Of a stretch of DNA of 64,000 bases, positions 8,586 to 18,871 are shown piece after piece. Location of the stretch: assembly GCF_018798885.1 (NCBI RefSeq), contig NZ_CP076361.1, positions 2,385,501 to 2,449,500 on the forward strand. The letters are read 5' to 3'. The stretch is from Gemmobacter fulvus. GTDB taxonomy: Bacteria; Pseudomonadota; Alphaproteobacteria; Rhodobacterales; Rhodobacteraceae. A program made the position numbers and the translations under genes. Positions within the stretch are counted from its first letter, which is position 1, and every line of letters starts with the position of its first letter. The notes below the pieces were generated by a model, which saw only the letters and a program-made list of their open reading frames with translations, did no database searches and was not told the origin of the DNA.

Positions 8586-10841
8586 ATGAGCGGATCGGGC
8601 AAAAAGAATGCGCCTCTGGTGGCGGATCGTCGGTATTCCGGCGGGTCGGGGGGCAAAGGCGGCAGCACGCCACCGCGCAAACCCGCCCCGGCACAGAAAC
8701 CGGCGCCGCGCAAAAGCTCTGCGCGCCCGCCGCGCCGCCACGGCCTGATCATGGGCCTGATCCTTGGGCTGGTGTCGCTGATCTGGCGGGTGGTCTGGGG
8801 GATCGGCTGGCGCGTGACGGCGCTGCTGGCGCTGGTGGTGTTCGGCGCGGCCTTCTATTTTCAGCAGCAACTGCCGCCCGTGTCGGATTTGGTGGATGCG
8901 CGCGCCCGTGGCTCTGTGACCATGCTGGACCGCGATGGCCAGGTCTATGCTTGGCGGGGCGAGACGTTCGGCGGCATGATCACCTCGGACACAGTGTCGG
9001 ACCATCTGCGCAACGCGGTGGTGGCCACCGAGGACAAGCGCTATTACCAGCATTTCGGCATCAGCCCGCGCGGCATCGCCAGCGCCATCCGCATCAACCT
9101 GAGCGAGGGGCGCGGCCCGCTGGAGGGCAATGGCGGTTCGACCATCACGCAGCAGGTGGCGAAATTGCTGTGTCTGGGCGTGGCCTATGATGCGTCGAAA
9201 TGGAAATCCGAAGCGGAATATGAAGAGGATTGCCGGGGCGGGGGCGTCTGGCGGAAGGTGAAGGAAATTCCATTCTCCATCGCGATGGAATGGAAATATT
9301 CCAAGGCTGAAATCCTGACGATCTATTTCAACCGCGCCTATCTGGGCGCCGGTGCGCGCGGGTTCGAGGCGGCGGCGCAGCGTTATTTCGGCAAATCGGC
9401 CAATCAGGTTGGCCCGGCCGAAGCCGCGATGCTGGCGGGGCTGCTGAAAGCGCCGTCGCGTTATGCGCCGACCAACAACCTGAAACGCGCGCAGGACCGG
9501 GCGAATGTGATCATCAGCCTGATGGAGGATCAGGGCTTCCTGACCGCCGCCGAGGCCGATGCCGCCCGCGCCAAACCCGCCGAGCTGTCCGAAGCCGCCG
9601 CCAAGAATGCGGGCGGGTTCTTTGCCGATTGGGTGATGGAAAGCGGTCCGACCTTCCTGACCAAGGAAACTACCGAGGATGTGATCATCCGCACCACGCT
9701 GGATCAGAAGATGCAGCGGCAGGCCGAAGAGGCGCTGGCCTATGTGTTCGACACCAAGGTGAAGGAAGGCAGCAATGCGCAGGCCGCCATCGTGGTGATG
9801 AGCGCGGATGGCGCGGTGCGCGCCATGGTCGGCGGGCGGAAGATCGCGGCGGCCGGCAGCTTTAACCGGGCGACGCAGGCCCTGCGCCAGACCGGCTCGG
9901 TGTTCAAGCCCTTCGTCTATGCCGCGGCGCTGGATCTGGGTTACAGCCCGGCAGATTTTGTGGAAGACACGCCGCTCACCATCAATATCAAGGGGTCCGG
10001 CCCCTGGACGCCCGAAAACTATGACAAGAAGTTCAAGGGCCTGATCACGCTGACGCAGGCGCTGGCGGAAAGCCGCAACATTCCGGCGGTGCGCGTGTCC
10101 GAGGCGGTGGGGCGCGATGTCGTGCGCACCGTCGCCTCGCAATTCGGGGTGAAAAGCGATCTGGCTGCCGGGCCTGCATTGGCGCTGGGGGCCAGCGAAA
10201 GTACGCTGCTGGAAATGACCGGGGCCTATGCGGGCATCCTGAACGGCGGCTCGTCGGTGAAACCCTATGGGCTGGTGGAGCTGAAGCTTCAGGGCGAAGA
10301 AGGCGAGCTGTTCGGGCAGGGCGGCGGTATTGGCGAGCGGGTGATCAGCCAGAACGCCGCACAATTGCTGACCTATATGCTGACGCAGGTGGTGGAGCGC
10401 GGCACCGGCGGGCGGGCGCGGCTGGCCGATCATCCGGTGGCGGGCAAGACCGGCACCACCAATGCGGCGCGCGATGCTTGGTTCATCGGCTTTTCGGCGC
10501 ATTATGTGGTGGGTGTCTGGATGGGTTATGATGACAACAAACCGCTGAGCGGTGTGACAGGCGCGGGCTTGCCTGCCGAGATCTGGCATGAGGTGATGGC
10601 GCGCATCCACAAGGGCGTGCCGTCGCAGCCCTTGCCGATGATCGTGCCCGAAGCGCGCACGCCTCCGGTGGCCTCGGCTGGGGCGCAGGCCTCGTCGGGT
10701 GGGGTTGCGGGGGTGCCTGCGGAACAGCAAGCCCCGCTTCCGCAGGGCGGGCAGCAACCGGCCCCAGGCGCGCAACGGACCGGCGACCCGGTGGAAGATG
10801 CGCTGCGCGAGGTGCTGGGCACTATTTCCGGCACCTACTGA
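8586..10841 (+). CDS. mrcA: Class A penicillin-binding protein 1A
   Basis: Bifunctional murein synthase: glycosyltransferase plus DD-transpeptidase, anchored in the inner membrane. 751 aa from the ATG at 8586; an ATG at 8571 is an alternative and neither has a strong ribosome site. The basic Pro/Lys-rich cytoplasmic tail (to about residue 55) precedes one membrane helix. The glycosyltransferase domain has ATEDKRYYQHFG and GGSTITQQVAK. The transpeptidase domain has SVFK, SRN and KTGTT. A low-complexity Pro/Gln/Ala tail ends the protein. It may work with Slt and the L,D-transpeptidase of this window. Confidence 0.93.
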   Translation: MSGSGKKNAPLVADRRYSGGSGGKGGSTPPRKPAPAQKPAPRKSSARPPRRHGLIMGLILGLVSLIWRVVWGIGWRVTALLALVVFGAAFYFQQQLPPVSDLVDARARGSVTMLDRDGQVYAWRGETFGGMITSDTVSDHLRNAVVATEDKRYYQHFGISPRGIASAIRINLSEGRGPLEGNGGSTITQQVAKLLCLGVAYDASKWKSEAEYEEDCRGGGVWRKVKEIPFSIAMEWKYSKAEILTIYFNRAYLGAGARGFEAAAQRYFGKSANQVGPAEAAMLAGLLKAPSRYAPTNNLKRAQDRANVIISLMEDQGFLTAAEADAARAKPAELSEAAAKNAGGFFADWVMESGPTFLTKETTEDVIIRTTLDQKMQRQAEEALAYVFDTKVKEGSNAQAAIVVMSADGAVRAMVGGRKIAAAGSFNRATQALRQTGSVFKPFVYAAALDLGYSPADFVEDTPLTINIKGSGPWTPENYDKKFKGLITLTQALAESRNIPAVRVSEAVGRDVVRTVASQFGVKSDLAAGPALALGASESTLLEMTGAYAGILNGGSSVKPYGLVELKLQGEEGELFGQGGGIGERVISQNAAQLLTYMLTQVVERGTGGRARLADHPVAGKTGTTNAARDAWFIGFSAHYVVGVWMGYDDNKPLSGVTGAGLPAEIWHEVMARIHKGVPSQPLPMIVPEARTPPVASAGAQASSGGVAGVPAEQQAPLPQGGQQPAPGAQRTGDPVEDALREVLGTISGTY

Positions 10842-10853
10842 TCGCGCCCCGGA

Positions 10854-11570
10854 TCAGCGGAACAGCGACAGCACCAGCGGTGCCAGAAACGCCGTCAGCA
10901 CCGCATTCAACCCCATGCCGAGGCCCGCAAAGGCCCCGGCGGTCGGATGCACCTGAAAGGCGCGGGCGGTGCCGATGCCATGCGCGGCGACGCCGGTGGC
11001 AAAGCCCCGCGCACGCCAGTCGCGGATGCGCAGCGCATTCAGCAGCGGCGTGGTGCAGATCGCGCCGATGATGCCGGTCAGGATCACCAGCACGGCGGTC
11101 AGCGTGGGTGAGCCGCCCAGCTGTGCCGAAATTCCCAGCGCCACCGGGGCCGTGGCGGATTTGGGCGCGAGCGAGGCCAGCACCTCGCCCTCGATCCCCA
11201 GCGCCGAGGCGATGGCCAGCGCCGATCCCACGGCGGTCAGCGATCCCGCCAGCAAGGCCGCCAGCAGCGGCAGCGCGGCGCGGCGCACATGGCCCAGATT
11301 GTCCCACAGCGGCAGGGCAAGGGCGACCGTGGCCGGACCCAGCAGGAAGTGCACGAACTGCGCGCCTTCAAAATAGGTGGCATAGGGCGTGCCGGTCAAC
11401 CACAGCAGGCTGGCCAGCAGCAGCACTGCAATCAGCACCGCATTGACATAGGGCTTGCGCCCCGACGCCCGAAACGCCGCATCGCCCAAGGCATAGGCCA
11501 GCAGCGTGGCAGTCAGCCACAGCAGCGGGCCTTCGGCAAGATAACTCCAGATCTCGGTGAAATCGGTCAT
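10854..11570 (-). CDS. lrgB: LrgB/CidB-type membrane protein
   Basis: Integral membrane protein of the LrgB family, 238 aa, with about seven hydrophobic segments and the family signature around LAPKSATAPVALGISAQLGG (residues about 128-147). In Gram-positive bacteria LrgAB modulate murein hydrolase export; other members move glycolate or pyruvate. Its ATG at 11570 overlaps the lrgA stop by 4 bp (ATGA), so the two are one unit. It converges on the penicillin-binding protein gene. Confidence 0.9.
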   Translation of the reverse strand: MTDFTEIWSYLAEGPLLWLTATLLAYALGDAAFRASGRKPYVNAVLIAVLLLASLLWLTGTPYATYFEGAQFVHFLLGPATVALALPLWDNLGHVRRAALPLLAALLAGSLTAVGSALAIASALGIEGEVLASLAPKSATAPVALGISAQLGGSPTLTAVLVILTGIIGAICTTPLLNALRIRDWRARGFATGVAAHGIGTARAFQVHPTAGAFAGLGMGLNAVLTAFLAPLVLSLFR

Positions 11571-11923
11571 AGCTCCGGCTCCGTTCCCATCAGTCGCGCC
11601 ACGGCGGCGAAGGCCAGCGCCCCGGCGGCGATGGCCAGCACGGTGGAGCCGACCAGCGCCAGAAGCAGCGGCGCGCCCTGCGCTGCGATCTTGTCGAGGT
11701 GGCCGATCACGCCGGTGCCTGCGGGTACGAACAGCAGCGACAGATTGCCAAGGATCCCCTGTGCCAGCGGGCGCACCACCTCCACCAGACTGGGGAACAG
11801 CGCAAAGGCGGCAATCAGCAGCAACATGCCCGCCACCGGGCCGGGCAGGGCTGCGCCAGTGGCGCGGGTCAGGGCCTCGCCTGCAAGCTGGGCCAGAAGC
11901 AGGGTCAGAAGGGCAGGGATCAT
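11567..11923 (-). CDS. lrgA: LrgA/CidA-type holin-like membrane protein
   Basis: Small membrane protein (118 aa) with four hydrophobic segments. The PGPVAGMLLL motif and the FVPAGTGVI motif are typical of the CidA/LrgA family. Partner of LrgB, with which it overlaps. The ATG at 11923 has GGAG a few bases upstream. Function in this organism (holin-like or small-acid transport) cannot be decided from sequence. Confidence 0.88.
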   Translation of the reverse strand: MIPALLTLLLAQLAGEALTRATGAALPGPVAGMLLLIAAFALFPSLVEVVRPLAQGILGNLSLLFVPAGTGVIGHLDKIAAQGAPLLLALVGSTVLAIAAGALAFAAVARLMGTEPEL

Positions 11924-12017
11924 GGGCGGCTCCACAATGGTGATCCGCGCCAGCCTGCGACAAAGGCCGGGGATTGGAAAGCCGCGATTGGTGGCCGCAT
12001 TGTGCCGCAAGGCCCGT

Positions 12018-12509
12018 TCAGGCAAGCGCCTTGCGGAAGGTGAAGATGGTCGGGCGGTCGTAACCCGGATGCGCGGTCTCGGCGGTTTTCACAAAGCCCA
12101 TCGCGGTGAAGGCGGCATGGTTTTCCAGCAGCTCGATCCGCGATTGCAGCTCCAGCGCGGTCAGGCCCATGGCGCGGGCACGGCTTTCGGCCAGGGCGAT
12201 CAGGCGTCTGGAAAGGCCTTTGCGGCGGTGCGCGGCATCGGTGGCAAGTTTGCCGATATAGAGCGCATCGGGCTTGCGGATGAAAAACACGCAGGCCTGA
12301 AGCGGCTGCCCGATCAGCCAGACCTCGCCCTGCCGGGCCTGTGTGCGGATGTCATCCTCGGTCAGCCGCTCCATCGACGAGGGTGGGTCGATCCGCCCCT
12401 GCATATAGGCGAAGGCATCCCGGATCAGCGCCAGCACCGGGGCCGGATCCTGATCGGGCAGAAAGGGGTAGGGTTCGGGCATCATCCCCGGAGTGTCGCG
12501 CGCGGCCAT
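12018..12509 (-). CDS. GNAT-family N-acetyltransferase
   Basis: Acetyl-CoA-dependent acetyltransferase fold, 163 aa. The acetyl-CoA binding segment is seen as LATDAAHRRKGLSRRLIALAE (about residues 88-108). The C-terminal ALELQSRIELLENHAAFTAMGF pattern is usual for GNAT enzymes. The start is uncertain: 12509, or the Met codons eight and nine codons later. The substrate is unknown. It is divergent from smc. Confidence 0.85.
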   Translation of the reverse strand: MAARDTPGMMPEPYPFLPDQDPAPVLALIRDAFAYMQGRIDPPSSMERLTEDDIRTQARQGEVWLIGQPLQACVFFIRKPDALYIGKLATDAAHRRKGLSRRLIALAESRARAMGLTALELQSRIELLENHAAFTAMGFVKTAETAHPGYDRPTIFTFRKALA

Positions 12510-12640
12510 GGCGGCGTCAATCCGTGTGCCACAGGCAAGCTGTTGGGGATAAGCTAGGCCAGAGCCGCCAGATGCAGGGGCCAGCGGTTGACAGCGCTGC
12601 GCCCAAGCCCGACGATAGCCGCCCTTTTGCGGAGATTCCC

Positions 12641-15600
12641 TTGCGGTTCACACGCCTGCGCCTGAATGGCTTCAAAAGCTTCGTGGACCCCACGGATCTG
12701 GTGATCCATGATGGGTTGACCGGCGTTGTCGGGCCGAATGGCTGTGGCAAATCGAACCTGCTGGAGGCGCTGCGCTGGGTGATGGGCGAAAACCGCCCCA
12801 CAGCCATGCGTGGCGGAGGCATGGAGGATGTGATCTTTGCCGGGGCTGCCACCCGGCCCGCCCGCCATTTTGCCGAAGTGGCGCTGGTGCTGGACAATGC
12901 CGACCGGCTGGCACCGTCAGGCTTCAATGATCAGGACCAGATCGAGATTGTGCGCCGCATCACCCGCGATGCCGGATCGGCCTACAAGGCCAATCAGAAA
13001 GATGTGCGCGCGCGTGATATCCAGATGCTGTTTGCCGATGCCTCGACCGGCGCGCATAGCCCGGCGCTGGTGCGGCAGGGGCAGATTTCCGAACTGATCA
13101 ACGCCAAGCCCAAGGCACGGCGGCGGATTCTGGAAGAGGCCGCCGGGATCTCGGGCCTCTATCAGCGGCGGCATGAGGCCGAGCTGCGGCTGGCGGCGAC
13201 CGAGCAGAATCTGGCCCGGATTGATGACGTGGTGGAACAGCTGGCCAGCCAGTTGGCCACGCTGGCCCGGCAGGCCCGGCAGGCGGCGCGTTATCGCGAG
13301 ATCGGGGAAGAGCTGCGCCGCGCCGAAGGTATGTTGCTGTATCGGCGCTGGCGCGAGGCCGATCAGGCCAGGCTGGAGGCCGAAGAGGCGCTGCGCAGCC
13401 GTCTGGTTGCGGCCGGTCAGGCCGAACAGGCCGCGCGGGCGGCGGGCAAGGCGCGGATGGCAGCCGAGGATGCGCTGCCCCCCAAACGCGAGGAAGAGGC
13501 GATTGCCGGGGCCGTGTTGCAGCGCCTTGTGGTGCAGCGCGATGCCCTGAACGATCAGGAGGCGCGGGCGCGGCAGGTGATCGACACGCTGCATGGCCGC
13601 ATCGCCCAACTGGCGCGGGATCTGGAGCGTGAAGCGGGCCTGAACCGCGACGCGGGCGAGACCATCGGGCGGCTGGAATGGGAGCAGGAGGCGCTGGTCA
13701 AGGCGCATGACGGCCATGAGGACCGGCTGGTCGAGGCGCAGGACACCGCGCGCGAGGCGGCGGCGATCCTGTCAGAGCGCGAAGGCGCGCTGTCCGAGCG
13801 GACCGAGGATGTGGCCCGGCTGGCGGCGCGGCATCAATCGGCGCAGCGGCTGCTGTCGGATACCCGCGCCACAGTGAACCGCGCCGAAACCGAGGCCGCG
13901 CGCGCCGCAGAGGCGGTTCTGGCTGCACAGGAGGCGCTGGACAGCGCCGCCGAGGCGCAGGACGCGGCGGGCATGGCGCAGGAAGAGGCCATCGGCATGG
14001 CCGAGGCCGCCGAAGAGGCGCTGGCCAATGCCGAAGAAGCCCGCGCCGAAGTGCAGGGGCGCGAGGCGGATGCGCGGGCGGCGCGTTCGGCGGCCGAGGG
14101 CGAGGCCAATGCGCTGCGCGCCGAAGTGGCGGCGCTGACCCGTCTGGTGGAGCGGGAAACGGCGGCGGGCGTGCAATTGCTGGACCGGGTTCAGGTGGAA
14201 CCGGGCTATGAAGCGGCACTGGGTGCGGCGCTGGCCGATGATCTGCGCGCGCCGGAGCTGGGGGCCGAAGGCGGATCGGGTTGGGCCGTGCTGCCGGACT
14301 ATGCCAGCGAACAACCGCTGCCCGAAGGCGTGACGCCACTGGCCGCGCATGTCGGGGTGCCGGAGGTGCTGCGGCGCAGGATCGGCCAGATCGGTCTGGT
14401 GGATCCGGCGCAGGCCGCCCGCTTGCAGGTGGACTTGCAGCCGGGGCAGCGGCTGGTCAGCCTTGCGGGCGATCTGTGGCGCTGGGACGGGTTCCGCGCC
14501 GGGGCCGAAGACGCGCCCTCGGCGGCGGCGCTGCGCCTGCGGCAGCTGAACCGCCTTGTGCAGTTGAAACGCGATCTGGAGGATGTGGCGGCGCGGTCCG
14601 AAGGCGCGCGGCAGGCGCATGAGGCCTTGCAGGCACGCTTGTCCGATCTGGCGCGCGCCGATCAGATGGCGCGCGATGCCCGGCGCGCGGCAGATGCCCG
14701 CGTGACCGAGGTGGGCCGGGCACTGGCCCGGGCCGAGGCCGACCGCTCGATTGCGGGCGGCAAGCTGGAGGCCGCGCGTCTGGCGGTGACACGGTTTGAG
14801 GATGAGGCGATGGCGGCGCGGGCGCGGCTGGCCGAGGCGGAGGCCGGGGCCGAAGGTCTGGGCGATCTGGAGGCGGCGCGGGCCGGGATCGAGGCGCTGC
14901 GCATTGCGGTGGAGGCCGCGCGCATCACCATGATGTCGCGCCGCTCGGCGCAGGACGAACTGCGCCGCGAGGGCGAGGCCCGGGTACGGCGGCGGCAAGA
15001 GGTCACCAAGGAAATCTCGGGCTGGCGGCATCGGCTGGAGACGGCGGAAAAGCGCAGTGCCGAACTGGCCGAACGCAAGGCCGAGGCCGAGGAGGAACTG
15101 CTGGAAGCCTCTGCCGCGCCCGAAGAAATCGCCATCAAGCGCGAAGAGCTGGGCGAGGCGATCGACGCGGCAGAGCAGCGCCGCCGCCGGGCCGCAGATG
15201 CGCTGGCCTTGGCCGAAACCGCCTTGCGCGAGGCGCAGGCCGCCGAACGCGAGGCCGAACGCGCGGCGGGCGAGGCGCGCGAAGGCCGGGCGCGGGCCGA
15301 TGCGCGGGCCGATGCCGCGCGCGAAACCGTGGCCTATGCCGCCGAGCGTATCCGCGAGGATATGGAGCTGTCGCCTGCGCAACTGCTCGACACGCTTGCC
15401 GCCGACCCTGACCGGATGCCCGCGGCGGATCAGCTGGATGCCGATGTGAACCGCCTGAAACGCCAGCGCGAGGCCTTGGGCGCGGTGAACCTGCGGGCCG
15501 AAGAAGACGCCAAGGCGGTGCAGGTGGAACATGACACGCTGAAACAGGAAAAGCTGGATCTGGAGGAGGCGATCAAAAAGCTGCGCGGCGGGATTCAGGG

Positions 15601-16096
15601 CCTGAACCGCGAGGGGCGCGAGCGGTTGCTGACGGCGTTTGAACAGGTCAACGGCTCTTTCGCCACGCTGTTCACCCATCTGTTCGGCGGCGGCGAGGCG
15701 CGGCTGGTGCTGGTGGAAAGCGATGATCCGCTGGAGGCGGGGCTGGAGATCATGTGCCAGCCGCCGGGCAAGAAGCTGGCCGTGCTGTCGCTTTTGTCGG
15801 GCGGCGAACAGACCTTGACCGCGCTGGCGCTGATCTTTGCCGTCTTCCTCGCCAATCCTGCGCCGATCTGCGTGCTGGACGAGGTGGATGCGCCGCTGGA
15901 CGATGCCAATGTGACGCGCTTCTGTGACCTGCTGGACGAGATGACGCGGCGCACCGAGACGCGCTTTCTCATCATCACGCACCACGCCGTGACCATGGCG
16001 CGCATGGACCGGCTGTTCGGGGTGACCATGGTGGAACAGGGGGTCAGCCAATTGGTGAGCGTGGATCTGAAAAAAGCCGAGGCGCTGGTGGCATGA
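12641..16096 (+). CDS. smc: Chromosome segregation ATPase SMC
   Basis: SMC core of the bacterial condensin with ScpA/ScpB, 1151 aa. N-terminal head with Walker A GPNGCGKSN. Two long coiled coils very rich in Ala/Glu/Arg flank a hinge around residues 500-620. The C-terminal head has the signature LSGGEQTLTALAL and Walker B VLDEVDAPLDDANV. I chose the TTG at 12641 because GGAG sits 6 bases before it and the product starts directly at RFTRLRLNGFKSF, as in relatives. An upstream in-frame ATG at 12572 would add 23 unconserved residues. Confidence 0.95.
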   Translation: MRFTRLRLNGFKSFVDPTDLVIHDGLTGVVGPNGCGKSNLLEALRWVMGENRPTAMRGGGMEDVIFAGAATRPARHFAEVALVLDNADRLAPSGFNDQDQIEIVRRITRDAGSAYKANQKDVRARDIQMLFADASTGAHSPALVRQGQISELINAKPKARRRILEEAAGISGLYQRRHEAELRLAATEQNLARIDDVVEQLASQLATLARQARQAARYREIGEELRRAEGMLLYRRWREADQARLEAEEALRSRLVAAGQAEQAARAAGKARMAAEDALPPKREEEAIAGAVLQRLVVQRDALNDQEARARQVIDTLHGRIAQLARDLEREAGLNRDAGETIGRLEWEQEALVKAHDGHEDRLVEAQDTAREAAAILSEREGALSERTEDVARLAARHQSAQRLLSDTRATVNRAETEAARAAEAVLAAQEALDSAAEAQDAAGMAQEEAIGMAEAAEEALANAEEARAEVQGREADARAARSAAEGEANALRAEVAALTRLVERETAAGVQLLDRVQVEPGYEAALGAALADDLRAPELGAEGGSGWAVLPDYASEQPLPEGVTPLAAHVGVPEVLRRRIGQIGLVDPAQAARLQVDLQPGQRLVSLAGDLWRWDGFRAGAEDAPSAAALRLRQLNRLVQLKRDLEDVAARSEGARQAHEALQARLSDLARADQMARDARRAADARVTEVGRALARAEADRSIAGGKLEAARLAVTRFEDEAMAARARLAEAEAGAEGLGDLEAARAGIEALRIAVEAARITMMSRRSAQDELRREGEARVRRRQEVTKEISGWRHRLETAEKRSAELAERKAEAEEELLEASAAPEEIAIKREELGEAIDAAEQRRRRAADALALAETALREAQAAEREAERAAGEAREGRARADARADAARETVAYAAERIREDMELSPAQLLDTLAADPDRMPAADQLDADVNRLKRQREALGAVNLRAEEDAKAVQVEHDTLKQEKLDLEEAIKKLRGGIQGLNREGRERLLTAFEQVNGSFATLFTHLFGGGEARLVLVESDDPLEAGLEIMCQPPGKKLAVLSLLSGGEQTLTALALIFAVFLANPAPICVLDEVDAPLDDANVTRFCDLLDEMTRRTETRFLIITHHAVTMARMDRLFGVTMVEQGVSQLVSVDLKKAEALVA

Positions 16097-16449
16097 CCCC
16101 GCAGGACGTGGCAGAGGCGCTGCGCGCCGCCGGGTTTTGTGGCGTCGAGGCCGAGGGTGGGGTGATCTATGCGCGTGTCGCCCCGCAAGCCCCCGAGTTT
16201 CGCGCCGAAGAGGGCGCGGCTGGCTGGCGTCTGGTCCTGCCCTGGAACATCTCGCCCCCGGCCGCTGCGCTGGCCGCGTGGAACGCGGCGATGGGCAGCG
16301 CCCGGATGCAGATGGTGCAGGGCGAGGCGCAGCTGGTGATGGCCTATCCCGGCCCCGAGGTGCTGCCGCGCTGGGCGGCGCTGGCGGGCGAGGCCGAGGC
16401 GCATTTTATCCGGTGGCGGCGGCAGCGGCGGCCCTGGGAAGGCATGTGA
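16093..16449 (+). CDS. Small protein translationally coupled to smc, unknown
   Basis: 118-aa protein whose ATG overlaps the smc stop (ATGA), so it is very likely co-translated with smc. No recognised domain. It is soluble, with an Ala/Glu-rich centre and a basic C-terminus (FIRWRRQRRPWEGM). Two alpha/beta-looking halves weakly recall YbjN-like chaperone folds, which is a guess. Codon use matches its neighbours. The position suggests a link with SMC, but nothing in the sequence shows it. Confidence 0.75.
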   Translation: MTPQDVAEALRAAGFCGVEAEGGVIYARVAPQAPEFRAEEGAAGWRLVLPWNISPPAAALAAWNAAMGSARMQMVQGEAQLVMAYPGPEVLPRWAALAGEAEAHFIRWRRQRRPWEGM

Positions 16450-16467
16450 GGCTCAGAGGATGCGGGG

Positions 16468-17022
16468 TCAGCCGGTGATCCGGCTCAGCCGGTCGCCAAG
16501 CCGCATCTCGCCATCCTGTTCGACCGAACACAGAATGCCGCGCAGCCGCAAGGCCGGGTGGCCGGGCAGCGTGACCCAGGCCTTTGCATCGGCCCCATAG
16601 CGCACCTTCCATTTCACACAGGCATCGTTGAACAGGTCGCTGACGCGCAGAACAGCGGTGCCCGCCTGCAACAGCGTGCCGACGGGCAGATTTTCCTCGG
16701 TCATGTCCAGATCGGCCACAATGGTATCGCCCGGATGCGGGGTGCCGATACGGTCGCGCCAGACCAGATCCATCACCCGCAGGGGCAGGATGGACACCTG
16801 AATACGCGGATCGCCCGACCCATCGGCCAGCCGGACCCAGGGCGCGGTGCCGAAGCGTTCGCCGGGGATGCCATCGCGGCGCGTTAACGTGATGGCCTCC
16901 CGAAAGTCGCGCTCGCCATAGCCCGGGCGAAAGCACAGTTGCAGGATCGGCGCGGCATCCTTGGGTGTAGCCAGCACATGCGGCAGGGCCGCCATCAGCT
17001 CGGGCAGGGTGATCGGGGTCAA
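16468..17022 (-). CDS. MOSC-domain protein
   Basis: 184 aa from a TTG at 17022, overlapping the cobD stop by 4 bp. MOSC features are present: [33 protein letters not shown], a central [15 protein letters not shown] segment with the conserved Cys, and the [12 protein letters not shown] end. MOSC proteins bind molybdenum cofactor-linked sulfur and move sulfur onto substrates or metals. The start is uncertain because the frame stays open into cobD (ATG at 17073). The order cobC-cobD-MOSC suggests co-transcription rather than a shared pathway. Confidence 0.82.
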   Translation of the reverse strand: MTPITLPELMAALPHVLATPKDAAPILQLCFRPGYGERDFREAITLTRRDGIPGERFGTAPWVRLADGSGDPRIQVSILPLRVMDLVWRDRIGTPHPGDTIVADLDMTEENLPVGTLLQAGTAVLRVSDLFNDACVKWKVRYGADAKAWVTLPGHPALRLRGILCSVEQDGEMRLGDRLSRITG

Positions 17023-17930
17023 AACAGCACCATCAGACAGGTCAGACACAGCATCAGCCCCCAGGCCCGCCACAGCGCCGTGCAGGCGGCGTCGATCTGC
17101 GCCGGGCCGGGGCTGCGCTGGCCTTCGGGGTAAACCCAGGGGAAATCGCGCATCTCGCCATTGTAGCTGCGCGGCCCGGACAGGCTGATGCCCAGAACCA
17201 CCGCCATCGCCGCCTCGGGCCAGCCCGCATTGGGCGAACGGTGCAGCGGCGCATCGCGCAGGAGGATGCGCGCGGCGTCAAACCGGCCATGGCTGAGCAG
17301 GATCAGCAGCGCGGTCAGCCGGGCCGGGATCAGGTTCAGCAGATCATCGAACCGTGCCGCCGCCCAGCCGAACTGCTCATGGCGCGGGGTGCGGTGGCCG
17401 ATCATGCTGTCGGCGGTATTGGTGATCTTGTAGAGCAACAGGCCCGGCAGCCCGCCGATCAGATACCACAGCAGCGGCGCAATCACGCCATCCGACAGGT
17501 TCTCGGCCGCGCTTTCGATGGCGGCGCGGGTGACGGCGGGGCCATCCATCGCGGCGGTGTCGCGCCCGACGATGCGCGCCACCATGCGGCGACCCTCGGT
17601 GATCGACATGCGCAGCCCGTCGCCCACCACGCGCACATGATCGACAAGGCTGCGCTGCGCCAGCAGCACGGCCACGGTGACAATCTCCAGCACGCCGCAA
17701 TCCGGGATCAGATGGATCAGCCATCCCAGCAGCAGCGCCGCCCCGCCCAGCCCTGCCATGGCGGCCACCCCTTTCAGGCGGCGCGCGGGGCCATGGTTCA
17801 GCCGTGTGTCAGCCCAGCCGACGGCGCGGCCCATCAGCACGGCGGGGTGCGGATAGCGGCTCCACAGCAGCTTTGGCTCGCCCAGGGCCGCATCGAGCAG
17901 CATGGCGGGGATCAGCAGCGCGGCGCTCAT
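17019..17930 (-). CDS. cobD: Adenosylcobinamide-phosphate synthase CobD/CbiB
   Basis: Membrane protein (303 aa) that attaches aminopropanol phosphate to adenosylcobyric acid in late cobalamin synthesis. Family markers include the N-terminal [22 protein letters not shown] region, [12 protein letters not shown]-type motif ([18 protein letters not shown]) and TADSMIGHR. Several hydrophobic helices are visible. It overlaps cobC by ATGA, and CobC supplies the aminopropanol phosphate precursor step. Confidence 0.95.
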   Translation of the reverse strand: MSAALLIPAMLLDAALGEPKLLWSRYPHPAVLMGRAVGWADTRLNHGPARRLKGVAAMAGLGGAALLLGWLIHLIPDCGVLEIVTVAVLLAQRSLVDHVRVVGDGLRMSITEGRRMVARIVGRDTAAMDGPAVTRAAIESAAENLSDGVIAPLLWYLIGGLPGLLLYKITNTADSMIGHRTPRHEQFGWAAARFDDLLNLIPARLTALLILLSHGRFDAARILLRDAPLHRSPNAGWPEAAMAVVLGISLSGPRSYNGEMRDFPWVYPEGQRSPGPAQIDAACTALWRAWGLMLCLTCLMVLF

Positions 17931-18871
17931 GCCCGTGCCTCTGAGATCGCGCGCCCCAGCCGCGCCCAGCCGCTGGCGGGGGGCAGGCCAAGGCGCAGCC
18001 AGCGGGTTGAATAGGGAAAGATCCGGCTCCAGATCCGGTGGCGGGCGAGGTGGTGCTGCCAGTCTGCCGCCACGCCCACGTCATACAGGCGGAACAGCGA
18101 TGTGCCGCCCACCGCCGGGGCGGGCATCAGCGCGTCAAGCCGGGCGGCATCCCGGTCAAGCCGGGCGCGGGTGTCGGCAGCCCAAGCCGGATCGGCCAGC
18201 GCCGCAGCGCCAACCCGCAGCGCCGGGCCAGACACCGGCCAGGGGCCAAGCCGCGTCGCCATTTGCGCGATCAATGCGGGATCCCCGATGGCAAAGCCCA
18301 GGCGCAGCCCGGCCAGCCCCCAGAACTTGCCAAAGCTTTTCAGCACGATGGTTCCGGGGTCTGCCGCGCGGGCGATCAGGCTGCGATCTGGCGCGATGTC
18401 GCAAAAGCTTTCGTCGATCACCGTCAGCGCGGCCTGCGATCCGCCATCCCAGAACCGGCCATCCGGGTTGTTGGGATGCACCCGCACCTGCGCATCGGCA
18501 GGGCCATCGGTCAGCGCCCAGCCTGCGGCGCGAAAGGCGCGGGCATGTTCGTTATAGGTGGGGGCGGGGATACGCACACACGTCGCAGGCACAAGCTGCG
18601 GGATCAGCGCAATCGGAGCCGAGGCTCCGGGCGTGGGCAGAACCGCAGCCCCTTCGGGCACCGACCAGCAGCGCCGGGCGGCGGTGATCAACGCCGCATG
18701 GGCGGCCTGATCGGGCAGGGCGGTCCAATCCTGCGGCAGAAAGGCGGGCAAGGGATAGGGTTCGGGGTTGATGCCGGTCGACAGGTCGATCCAGTCGGCG
18801 CGGTGGCCGCCAAAGCGCGCCGCTGCGGCGTCGATACCGCCACCATGATCGGGGGTCTGTTCCGTCTGCAT
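17927..18871 (-). CDS. cobC: Threonine-phosphate decarboxylase (CobC)
   Basis: PLP enzyme of the aminotransferase fold that decarboxylates L-threonine-O-3-phosphate to aminopropanol phosphate for the cobalamin nucleotide loop (CobC in the aerobic-pathway naming; CobD in Salmonella). 314 aa from the ATG at 18871. PLP lysine in [24 protein letters not shown] near the N-terminus and HPNNPDGR in the middle are diagnostic. It is slightly short for the family, but both ends are intact. No cobalamin riboswitch is recognisable in the short upstream region. Confidence 0.93.
   Translation of the reverse strand: MQTEQTPDHGGGIDAAAARFGGHRADWIDLSTGINPEPYPLPAFLPQDWTALPDQAAHAALITAARRCWSVPEGAAVLPTPGASAPIALIPQLVPATCVRIPAPTYNEHARAFRAAGWALTDGPADAQVRVHPNNPDGRFWDGGSQAALTVIDESFCDIAPDRSLIARAADPGTIVLKSFGKFWGLAGLRLGFAIGDPALIAQMATRLGPWPVSGPALRVGAAALADPAWAADTRARLDRDAARLDALMPAPAVGGTSLFRLYDVGVAADWQHHLARHRIWSRIFPYSTRWLRLGLPPASGWARLGRAISEARA

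Noticed and set aside
13772-16051. 759-codon open frame opposite smc
   Set aside because: Antisense to smc in a frame set by its codon bias; the His/Arg/Gln-rich translation has no domain.
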